A stretch of DNA of 64,000 nucleotides from Magnetococcales bacterium WMHbinv6 (GTDB taxonomy: Bacteria > Pseudomonadota > Magnetococcia > Magnetococcales > Magnetaquicoccaceae), in the NCBI GenBank assembly GCA_002753135.1, contig PDZV01000007.1, forward strand, positions 46,545 through 110,544, in the 5' to 3' direction. This document shows, one piece after another, positions 9,801 through 16,106 of the stretch (positions are counted from its first letter, which is position 1; each line of letters begins with the position of its first letter). The notes below the pieces were generated by a model. It was not told the origin of the DNA, searched no databases, and saw nothing but the letters and a program-made list of their open reading frames with translations. Made by a program: the position numbers and the translations under genes.

Positions 9801-11263
9801 TTGAACCCTTTCCCTATTGCAATAAAGCACAACTGATGCGCGGTTTTGCGCCGCTCTCAGCCGCCTTGTATACCGACGATCCGTTATGGCAGTTGGCCAA
9901 TGCCGCCCACTACAACCATTTTGAAATCGGTAAACCGACCTGCACCTTCATGGAGAGCCACGAAGCCTTGTTGGCCCTGGATGACCAGCAACCGCTGCGC
10001 GTCGGTTACCTCTCTTCTGATCTGCGTGATCACGCGGTCGGCTACCTGACCGCCGAAGTCTATGAATTGCATGATCGACGCCATGTAGAACAGTTTCTCT
10101 ATTATATCGGAATACCGACCGATACCCCCTTTCACCAACGCATCAAGCGGGCCGCCGATCATTGGGTCGACATCTCCCATCTCTCCGACGAAGAGGCCGC
10201 CCGGCGTATCGTGGAAGATCGCATTCAAATTCTTGTCGATCTCAACGGCTATACGCACAGCGCCCGCCTGCAGTTGCTGGCCATGCGACCGGCACCCATT
10301 CTCGTCAACTGGCTTGGCTATCCCGGCACCACCGGCAGCCCCTATCACAACTACATCATTGCCGATGCGTTCATCATTCCGCCAGAACATGAACTGTACT
10401 ATTCGGAAAAGGTGGTGCGTCTGCCCTGTTATCAACCCAATGACCGACAGCGTCTGCTGGCCGAACATCGTCCCACCCGTGCGGAAGCCGGTCTGCCAGA
10501 GGAGGCCATGGTCTACAGCTGCCTGAATGGTGCGCAGAAAATTACCCCCTTTATCTGGAAACTGTGGATGGATATTTTGCGCCAGGTGCCAGAAAGCCTC
10601 CTCTGGCTGCTCAACGAAGATGAAGCCATCCGCAACCGACTGCGCCTGGCAGCACAACAGCAGGGTATCCAGCCCGAACGGCTGATTTTTGCCGACCGCA
10701 AACTCAACGCTGAACATCTGGTCCGTTTTCCCCTGGCCGATTTGACCATCGACTCCGCCCCGTATGGTTCCCACACCACCGCCTCCGATGCCCTGTGGAT
10801 GGGCGTACCGGTGTTGACCCTGGTGGGTCTGGGATTTGCTGCCCGGGTGTGCGGCAGCCTGGTTCATGCCGCCGGATTGGATGAGTTGATCTGTACCAGT
10901 GCCGAACAGTATGTGGCCAAAGCGGTCGAACTCGGTCGCAATCGTGCGCAATTATTGGCCTATCGGCGCTTTTTGGCCGAAAACCGGGATCAGTGTACCT
11001 TGTTCAACAGTCCGCTTCTGGTCAAACGTCTGGAAGAGCTCTATGCCAACATGTGGCAAACCTTTCGACAGGGTCGCCAACCCCGTCCCGATCTGGCCAA
11101 TTTGGGACTCTATCAGGAAATCGGTATCGAAAGAGATCAGGGCGGCACCGGTATCGCCGAACAGGAGAGTTATCACGCCGATTATCTGGCCCGCCTGCGC
11201 ACAAAAAATCGTTACAGTTTCATTCGCGCTGATCAACGCTTATGGCGTGATGAAATTAATTAA
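3881..11263 (+). CDS. Giant triple-module TPR / GT41 (SPINDLY-OGT-like) glycosyltransferase
   Basis: This 2460-residue protein consists of three successive TPR-plus-GT41 units. TPR arrays lie at about 20-365, 830-1180 and 1690-1985; each is followed by a GT41 (O-GlcNAc transferase, SPINDLY type) domain at about 440-800, 1256-1616 and 2036-2396. Each catalytic domain opens with (I/V)GYLSSD and a His equivalent to the OGT active-site His (H453, H1269, H2051), and keeps the UDP-binding-type Lys (K623, K1438, K2220). The third TPR block is more diverged and is preceded by an Ala/Pro-rich linker near 1620-1660. No signal peptide or membrane segment is seen, so it is probably cytoplasmic. Family members transfer sugars to Ser/Thr (or Asn) of target proteins such as flagellins or adhesins; the target here is unknown. 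Its position behind the rhamnose operon suggests surface or flagellar glycosylation. Confidence 0.9.
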   Translation: MPAKPKRVPPQRLATDPVAALIQQALQQHQSGALENAERLYRQALQRQANHADALHLLGFLLYQQGQPEQALTLIRKAIAADGKQPLFYNNLATVLRQSGDVSAAEQALQQALAIQPDHAVALCSLAELRHQQQRRHEAISLYRQAIACQPTLSEAISNLGNLLQEEGELSEAIACYQQALTMQPASYDACNNMGLARQAQNQLAEAEACFRRALAIKADFPAALNNLGNLLQLLHRQEEAIACYQQALAIDAQFHPALGNLGNVLRDQGRLEESLTALQEAVRLNPLLYEGHCNLGTTLVRAGRMAEAMDCFRRALEINPDFHLARSNLGFALQDQGDLPASIHCYRQVIAQQPDHLAAYGSLLHQALHVCDWQDLHTLQERLLALLHSSEQEVNPFFFISLPCSAADQRISAERWASRHYPHHPPLTTAPPAATRPQRLKIGYLSSDFQDHATVHLMAELFELHDRNRFEIFAYSYGVDHGSQGRQRIRGACDHFVDLHALAHQQAAERIHADGIHLLIEMKGYTKDARLEIPSWRPAPITISWLGYPGTIGAHFIDYLISDPFITPVGFENHFSEKIIRLPDCYQPNDRQRLIDAQTPTRQACGLPATGMIFASFNKTYKIHPTLFTVWMRILAAIPESILWLWQSNPYAAEHLRQAARQQGIDPARLQFAEFLPSAHHLARYRLVDLVLDTYPCNSHTTGSDALWAGCPMVTCAGETFASRVAGSLLHNVGLPELVTHSLAEYEALILALARDPQRLQAVRQKLQAQRLTTPLFASSRYTDHLEAAYEAVWQRYQRGEAADHLEIAPQSEAGSRLRTPLRRDLPPEESLPTDEVQQALALHQANRLPEAEMLYRQILASQPNHPTVCHLFGYLLHQQGNHAIAAEWIRKAIALQPNDPLFRNNLGTVLLAMEERQEAVACYRQALAIQPEFAMTLCNLGNVLFDLGEREEALQLYRQAISKHPDFYAAYNSLGNALQKEERFFEAIEIYRQVLRLFPNYPEACNNMAVALQATQQLDEAIAACRQALTLKTDYPEAYRNLGNILLMQGRADEAIASYRQALRIQPNYRDAHNNLGNALLGQGKLQEATESYRKALAISPDLYEAHNNLGIALQEQGLLEEAIHCYRQALALKADYGGALGNLGVALIDQGRLDEAIACYEQAIVAAPDEPNHQSALLHQMLHLCDWRQFHERYARMIATFRAHDKESNPFVFLSLPTTPEEQRLCASRFIRNRHPTTVNLTAGRRFDPDPPKLKIGYLSSDYQNHPVAFLTAELFELHDRSRFEITAYSYGSDDGREMRRRIMAASDHFVDLRPLTYEQAAQRIAEDGTHILLELNGFTKDARLQIPAMRPAPIQISWLGYLGSSGAPFIDYLLTDSFITPEGYEDHFSEKVLRLPECFQPNDRQRSIAPTPTRAERGLPAEGFIFASFNKSYKFNPDTFDVWMRLLQQTPDSLLWLVASNHWVEENLRREAEARGVSRQRLFFAPKMELAEYLANYRLVDLVLDTFPYNSGTTASNALWAGCPMITCAGENFVSRQAGSLLTHVGLGELVTHSLAEYEAVALQLAHDPQRLAALRQRLQANLATAPLFDSPRFTRHLERAYEAVWQRFRQGAKPDHLTIAALPPGDAPAPLPLAPTTKMPMTVAPPPSAPAAVGNVSNLTAVQLVGLAEQQIAQGAAAAAAELYQTWLQDNATAAIAYAIQFNLGILYQQMRQLPQAKMAWEKAIASKPLFFPAYINLAGLLESLEGAQAAENCWHALLTRLPLHDPQQQGTLLTAFKQIARLTASHHNRLFADGAARAIEHSLPVPELLQLASQLSDNGESQKMVDLYRIWLAYNGEDPLAHAIHFNLGTCLSQGSDLALAHVAFQEAIRLNPDFYPAYINLGGLLDRSASPQEAIACWQKVIERLPAIRGDTIEYKLAALKQIARVATQPEQAEEALRQSLEINPNQREILQQWINKRQAQCKWPIIEPFPYCNKAQLMRGFAPLSAALYTDDPLWQLANAAHYNHFEIGKPTCTFMESHEALLALDDQQPLRVGYLSSDLRDHAVGYLTAEVYELHDRRHVEQFLYYIGIPTDTPFHQRIKRAADHWVDISHLSDEEAARRIVEDRIQILVDLNGYTHSARLQLLAMRPAPILVNWLGYPGTTGSPYHNYIIADAFIIPPEHELYYSEKVVRLPCYQPNDRQRLLAEHRPTRAEAGLPEEAMVYSCLNGAQKITPFIWKLWMDILRQVPESLLWLLNEDEAIRNRLRLAAQQQGIQPERLIFADRKLNAEHLVRFPLADLTIDSAPYGSHTTASDALWMGVPVLTLVGLGFAARVCGSLVHAAGLDELICTSAEQYVAKAVELGRNRAQLLAYRRFLAENRDQCTLFNSPLLVKRLEELYANMWQTFRQGRQPRPDLANLGLYQEIGIERDQGGTGIAEQESYHADYLARLRTKNRYSFIRADQRLWRDEIN

Positions 11264-11406
11264 TGTATAATCGGCGATAATCACAAAATGATCGTGTCTA
11301 AAAAAAAGGAATATGGCAACTTACTGTCAGACTAAGAATCGTTCTTGCTGTGTCACTCTCCACGATTCCCGCACCGGTTGACACGAGATTAGGAAAGGAG
11401 AAACAC

Positions 11407-12447
11407 ATGTTCCCATGCAATCGCAAAACGATCATTATCTTGTGCTTGCTTGTTTGGATGGCAGCAACCACCGGATACAGCCGCAACCTTCTGCCTGCCA
11501 CTTTGCAAGGTCCCTCATTTTCCAACCCGGAGCAAACGGCCAGTAAACCGGAGGCTTGGCAGCAGCAACCGATTCGCTATAACGAACCGGATCGGGGTGC
11601 TGAAGTGGTGGTACTGCTCGACCAGAACAATTATCCGGGCTTGTTGCCCCTGATTCAGGGGTATGCCCGCAAACATCAACTCAGTATTGTGGTGCGGGAG
11701 GGCACCTGTGGACCAGCCATCGAAGGGTTGCACCGCAAAGAGGTGGATATTGGTGGCTCCTGCTGCCCACCGGCAAACATGGATCGCCTGCCGGGTCTCT
11801 CCTGGCACACCATCGGTATCGCCCCTCTGGCCATTCTGGCCAACAGCGATGATCCGATTGATCAGTTGAGCAAAGAGGAGGTGCGGGCCATTTTTCGTGG
11901 TTATTGGACCCGTTGGTCGCAGGTTCCCTCGATTGGCCACCGATTTGAAAAAAATACTCCGATTCAACCCATCATCCGTTTTCACTGCAAAACCCGACCC
12001 GGCCACTGGCGGTTGATTTTGGATAACAAGGATCTTTTTTCCACCTCTGCCAATGAAGTCGGCAGCATACTCGACATGGTCGCCAATATTGCCAAACGAC
12101 GCGGCACCTTGGGTTATGAAGAAAATTGGCAAACCATCAATCACCCTCGTTTCAAGGAGTCGGTCAAGGCCATCGCCGTGGATGGCCAAGCCCCGCAGAA
12201 CCGACAAGCGTTGCTGGAAGCCAAATATCCATTCTATTTCACCTACAACCTATCAACCTGGACTGCTCCCTCCACCACAAATGCCAAGGCCGCACAACTG
12301 GTACAGTATCTCATAGAACATGCTGGAGAGATTGATCCTTCCTTTCATGTTATCCCGGCGGCTGAATTAAAAAAACAGGGTTGGCAATTCAAAGGAGATG
12401 AATTGATCGGAGAACCGCCGTGGGCAACAGCTCCAGCACGACCTTAA
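11407..12447 (+). CDS. PstS-like periplasmic substrate-binding protein
   Basis: A 346-residue exported protein of the phosphate-binding (PstS-like, PBP superfamily) type. The ATG at 11407 follows a strong ribosome site (aggaaaggag), and residues 1-24 form a signal peptide (basic start, IIILCLLVW core). The binding-protein core is seen in EGTCGPAIEGLHRKEVDIG, followed by IGIAPLAILANSDDPIDQLS and EEVRAIFRGYWTRWSQV, the usual PstS region. An unusual Cys pair (SCCPP) occurs where the family often has a Ser/Arg anion-binding stretch, so the ligand may not be phosphate. No ABC permease or ATPase is adjacent. The gene overlaps the next one, a histidine kinase, by 28 bp, so it more likely serves as a sensory subunit than as a transporter part. 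Confidence 0.8.
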   Translation: MFPCNRKTIIILCLLVWMAATTGYSRNLLPATLQGPSFSNPEQTASKPEAWQQQPIRYNEPDRGAEVVVLLDQNNYPGLLPLIQGYARKHQLSIVVREGTCGPAIEGLHRKEVDIGGSCCPPANMDRLPGLSWHTIGIAPLAILANSDDPIDQLSKEEVRAIFRGYWTRWSQVPSIGHRFEKNTPIQPIIRFHCKTRPGHWRLILDNKDLFSTSANEVGSILDMVANIAKRRGTLGYEENWQTINHPRFKESVKAIAVDGQAPQNRQALLEAKYPFYFTYNLSTWTAPSTTNAKAAQLVQYLIEHAGEIDPSFHVIPAAELKKQGWQFKGDELIGEPPWATAPARP

Positions 12448-14378
12448 GACGGCTGGCGGCCTTGTGGCAAGCGACCTCGCTGACCAGCAAAGCGGCAACG
12501 ATCACCATTTTGTTGAGCGGATTGTTTCTGAGTATTGTCGATTATTGGCAAACCATTCAAATCAATAGCATATTCCGCAACCGTTTATTGAACGAGCTGG
12601 AAACCCAGGCACAACGGGACCGGCTCTTGTTTGACCAATATTTTCGCGCGCAAGAGCAGGCAGTGCAACTGTTTGCCCAGCATACCACATTGCATCACTA
12701 CGTCGATCAGGCACAAAATCAATGGCAGGAAGCTGCCGAAACCGTACACTACTGGGATGCCATGAATCCACCGCCATGGTTGCCGTCGCGCTCCCTCCTG
12801 CGCAATCTGGTGGCTGCTCCCTACATTCTCCTGCTGGATAAAGCACAACAGGTTCGTGAAATATATTCAGAACATCACGACACGACACCCATTCCGCACG
12901 ATGTATTGCAAAAAATTACCGACTCGCCGCTAGAAACGGAATCCAATGTTGTTTTTTCTGGATCGGATGGCACCATTTATCTCATGTCGATAGGCTCTGT
13001 TATTAATAATCAGAATGAGGTCTATGCAACCGGTGTCTGGTTGGCCCCACTCGACAACCATTTTCTCTCCATCTTTCACACCACCACCGAATCCAACAAT
13101 ATCGTCGTATTGATCAACGCCATAACCAACCAGGTTTTTGCCACCAGCCGGCCAGATCGGGTAACCACCGGTCAAGCCGTTGCCCAACTGGAAACAGAGA
13201 ACATTCTGTTCGGCAAACTGTTGGATTACGGTTCGTCCATACTCCTGCCGATCCGTTTTATCAGCATGGTACCCTTGGCCGATGTCGACAAAATCAGTCA
13301 TACGGTACTGCAAACCATCCGTCATCAATTCATTCTGGGTTACGGCATGCTGGCAATGGCGCTGTTGACGATTGTGATCGTGATTATTCATAAGGTGCAA
13401 TCCGTGACCGAAAGAATGATCGACACCACTGCCGGACAATTAGGCTTGCAGAAACAGCACGCCGCGCGCGGAGACCAGTTGCAGATGATCGACCGGCAAC
13501 TGCAATGGATGACCAAGGAAATCATCGAATCCCGACAACGGGAGCAGCTTCGTCAGCAGGAGTTGCAACAAATGAATGACTCCCTGCGCGCCTCCCTGCA
13601 AACAATCCGCAAAGCTCAGGATCGTTTGGTCGAATCCGAAAAGATGGCTTCATTGGGCAGTTTGGTGGCCGGCGTTGCCCATGAAATCAATACCCCCGTC
13701 GGCACTGGCATTACTGCCGCCTCTTTTTTGGATAACAAATGCCAGGAGTATGCCGCCCGTTTACCGCATGATCCGCCCGGTATTGCCGAGTGGCAACAGC
13801 TGTTTGAGGATTTGCGAGAATCTTCGCAGATGGTTTTGAGCAATCTGATGCGGGCCGCCGAGTTGGTCCGCAGCTTCAAACAGATTGCCGTCGACCGATC
13901 CCAGGAAGAGCGGCGTTTATTCGCTTTGCAGGATTATCTGCATCATGTGTTACGCAGCCTGCACCCTTTACTGGGACGCAGTCGGCATCGCATCATCCTG
14001 CACTGTCCAGGAGAGATTTTGCTCGACAGTTATCCCGGTGCCTTATCGCAGATCATGACCCATTTGGTGGTCAACTCATTGATGCACGCCTTTCCTGACG
14101 GGGAGGCCGGAACCATCACCATTGAGATCATACAGAGGGAAAAAGCCACTTACCTCTATTATTCTGATAATGGCTGTGGCATGAGTGAAGAGGAGCGACA
14201 GCGCATTTTTGAACCATTTTTCACCACCACCCGCCATCGCGGCAGCATCGGATTGGGCCTGCATGTCGTCTTCAACCTGGTCAGCCACAGCCTGCTCGGC
14301 AGCATCCATTGCGACAGCGCCCCCGGTCAGGGCACCCGCTATGAAATCACGATCCCGCAACCGCAAGCGTATGGTTGA
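12420..14378 (+). CDS. Membrane sensor histidine kinase
   Basis: A 652-residue two-component sensor kinase starting at a GTG (12420) with ggag upstream, inside the 3' end of the binding-protein gene. A first membrane segment lies at about 26-43, a periplasmic sensor of roughly 260 residues follows, and a second membrane segment is at about 307-325. A coiled-coil linker (340-400) leads to the H-box GVAHEINTPVG with phospho-acceptor His at residue 421. The HATPase_c domain shows the N-box (HLVVNSLMHAF), DNGCGM, FEPFFTTTR and GLGLHVV motifs. No response regulator gene is in the neighbourhood. The overlap suggests that the PstS-like protein presents a ligand to the periplasmic domain. Confidence 0.92.
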   Translation: MGNSSSTTLRRLAALWQATSLTSKAATITILLSGLFLSIVDYWQTIQINSIFRNRLLNELETQAQRDRLLFDQYFRAQEQAVQLFAQHTTLHHYVDQAQNQWQEAAETVHYWDAMNPPPWLPSRSLLRNLVAAPYILLLDKAQQVREIYSEHHDTTPIPHDVLQKITDSPLETESNVVFSGSDGTIYLMSIGSVINNQNEVYATGVWLAPLDNHFLSIFHTTTESNNIVVLINAITNQVFATSRPDRVTTGQAVAQLETENILFGKLLDYGSSILLPIRFISMVPLADVDKISHTVLQTIRHQFILGYGMLAMALLTIVIVIIHKVQSVTERMIDTTAGQLGLQKQHAARGDQLQMIDRQLQWMTKEIIESRQREQLRQQELQQMNDSLRASLQTIRKAQDRLVESEKMASLGSLVAGVAHEINTPVGTGITAASFLDNKCQEYAARLPHDPPGIAEWQQLFEDLRESSQMVLSNLMRAAELVRSFKQIAVDRSQEERRLFALQDYLHHVLRSLHPLLGRSRHRIILHCPGEILLDSYPGALSQIMTHLVVNSLMHAFPDGEAGTITIEIIQREKATYLYYSDNGCGMSEEERQRIFEPFFTTTRHRGSIGLGLHVVFNLVSHSLLGSIHCDSAPGQGTRYEITIPQPQAYG

Positions 14379-14469
14379 CAACACCCTGTTTAACCGTAGC
14401 AACCCCTTGCCAAGTACGCTATAGTGGAGGAAGGGCCACCTTTGACCGCCAAGAACAAGAGATAAACAG

Positions 14470-15129
14470 ATGAGTCTCCCCTCAGAATCTGGTCATGTCA
14501 GTGTGTTCGATACCTATTCGTATGTCCGGCGTCTGCGTGATGCCGGCATGAATGAGGAGTGGGCCGCCATTCAGGCCGAACAATTTGTCTCGGTGATTGA
14601 AAATCGTCTGGCCAGCAAAGAGGACATTGCCGGACTCCATGACAAATTGGAAATCACCAAGGTAACGTTACAGAAAGAGATGGAGGCCAACCGCCTGGAA
14701 CTCAAGCGGGATATCGCCGAAATCCATGCCAGATTGGAGTCCACCAAGGCAGATTTGCACAAGGAGATCGCCTCGACCAAGGCAGATTTGCACAAGGAGA
14801 TCGCCTCGACCAAGGCAGATTTGCACAAGGAGATCGCCTCGACCAAGGCAGATTTGCACAAGGAGATTGAGTCGGTCCGCCTGGAACTCAAGCGGGATAT
14901 CGCCGAAATCCATGCCAAATTGGAATCTACCAGGGCAGAAACAAAACGCGATTTGGCCACCGTGGAGGCCAACTTGAAGCGGGATATTAAAGAGTTGGAG
15001 ATGACCACCCTGGCCCGCATGCAAGAGATGATTGCCCCGATCAAGGGAGAAATTCTGGTACTGAAATGGATGATCAGCCTGGTCATCGCCGTACAGATCA
15101 TCCCGCTGCTCAAGGGTGTGCTGCCGTGA
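14470..15129 (+). CDS. DUF1640-like coiled-coil protein with C-terminal membrane anchor
   Basis: A 219-residue protein. The first 60 residues (FDTYSYVRRLRDAGMNEEWA, then AAIQAEQFVSVIENRLASKED) resemble the bacterial DUF1640/CCDC90 family. Residues 60-190 are a long charged coiled coil including four 11-residue repeats (KADLHKEIAST). The end (LKWMISLVIAVQIIPLLKG) is a single membrane helix. The overall layout is that of a tail-anchored coiled coil. Bacterial members have no established function. It stands alone between the kinase and a decayed region. Confidence 0.7.
   Translation: MSLPSESGHVSVFDTYSYVRRLRDAGMNEEWAAIQAEQFVSVIENRLASKEDIAGLHDKLEITKVTLQKEMEANRLELKRDIAEIHARLESTKADLHKEIASTKADLHKEIASTKADLHKEIASTKADLHKEIESVRLELKRDIAEIHAKLESTRAETKRDLATVEANLKRDIKELEMTTLARMQEMIAPIKGEILVLKWMISLVIAVQIIPLLKGVLP
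14746..14877 (+). repeat. Four tandem 33-bp in-frame repeats
   Basis: Units begin at 14746, 14779, 14812 and 14845. The first three are identical and the fourth diverges in its last 9-10 bases. Each encodes KADLHKEIAST (the last KADLHKEIESV). The near identity at DNA level implies recent expansion, and the number of copies should vary between strains because each change of 33 bp keeps the frame and extends the coiled coil by three helical turns. Confidence 0.95.
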
Positions 15130-15153
15130 AAAAAATTAAATTTCTGAATGATG

Positions 15154-15447
15154 TTATTCCTGTGTCAAATCGTTTTGATGCTGGCGGAACCATTCACTTT
15201 CGACAACGCCAGGGAGTGCTCTTGCCAAATTTTTCAATAACCTTTCTTTCTGATCTGGTTTGGCAGCCGGAGATGCCAACCACGCCTTAATTTCTTGCGA
15301 AATCCTTTCCTTCTGCTCATTGTTCAACAGTTCTGGACGCACAAGCAGAGAGTTCAAAATAAAATCCCGGTCAGGCGCTTGATCAAATAATTTCAGCCAT
15401 TCTATTGCCAGACTACAACAATATGTCCATAGCTTAGCAGGCCTTGA
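15154..15447 (-). pseudogene. Remnant of a helical-repeat protein C-terminus
   Basis: A minus-strand frame of about 97 codons ends at 15154. Its reading (LAIEWLKLFDQAPDRDFILN, later RPELLNNEQKERISQEIKAW) is strongly protein-like and amphipathic, as in HEAT- or TPR-like repeats, but there is no start codon with a ribosome site at the beginning of the recognisable part, and a stop (15448-15450) inside the inverted-repeat element cuts it off. A 67-residue product could start at TTG 15357, without a good ribosome site. I read it as the tail of a gene broken by the neighbouring element. Function unknown. Confidence 0.45.
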
Positions 15448-15572
15448 TCATCGTTTCGTCCACCGGGTGCTCGTTCCTGGTTGTCTGGACGCGCATCCAG
15501 TTGGGAAGACGCAGAAAATTTTGGATCCTCGCGACTGCCTTGGCTGGACTGGACCAAACGATGATCAAGGCC
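15440..15572. repeat. 133-bp element with 23-bp terminal inverted repeats
   Basis: The left end, positions 15440-15462 (begins ggccttgatcatcgttt), and the right end, 15550-15572 (ends aaacgatgatcaaggcc), are inverted copies that differ at one position of 23. The 87-bp centre carries no gene. No obvious target duplication flanks it. It could be a MITE-like miniature element, a repeat-type structured element, or the remnant of an insertion sequence. Confidence 0.7.
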
Positions 15573-16106
15573 ATCTCTTCCACTTGTCTTGGAAACATGT
15601 GCAGCAGCAATGCCGAAGAATTCCGTGCAGGCATCGCCTACCAGTTGCTGAAAAAAATCACTCCGATCATCAAACTGCTTTCCTCTGACTCCTGCCATCC
15701 GATCAGGAGTAAATTTTTCAGGAAAAAACGCCATTATCTGCTCCGCACACCTTCCGTTCACTTGGCAAAACCGTATATCTTCAACAATCAACATCTTCTG
15801 ATCATCACAATCAACGCCTTGCGCCAAACTAACACAACAATCAGCATTATGTATATACCGAAAAACAGACAACCCTCCCGCCACCAATGGAGAGCTATCC
15901 GTCATTTATTGCACTTACCTCCCCCATCTTTCTTGTCCCATCGGTGATGATCGGTTGCTTTCGTCAGGCCATTTATGGTCGAATATCCGTTTGTTAAGCA
16001 GTTCGCCGCCAACTGAAGAGGCTGCGTTGCTGACCCCCTCCCTCTTTGGGTTTGTCAGCGGCAGCTCCCCTCGGTTTTGCGGGCGGCAACCCCTTGAGGA
16101 GTAGAT

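Larger units (their letters stand above)
15130..16106. other. Gene-poor stretch with remnants
   Basis: Nearly 1 kb without an intact recognisable gene. It contains a minus-strand tail-like frame (15154-15447), a 133-bp element bounded by inverted repeats (15440-15572), and somewhat AT-richer sequence at 15640-15900. In that part a minus-strand frame starting at ATG 15905 behind gaggtaagt is open into the repeat element; its first 100 residues look moderately protein-like but match no family I know, and the rest reads through the element. The last 150 bp lead to malic enzyme. Confidence 0.45.

Noticed and set aside
14746..14877. The 33-bp repeats as a CRISPR array
   Set aside because: They are contiguous with no spacers and in frame within a coiled-coil gene.
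15154..15905. Intact insertion sequence with transposase
   Set aside because: No transposase motif in any frame; only short inverted repeats and broken frames are visible.
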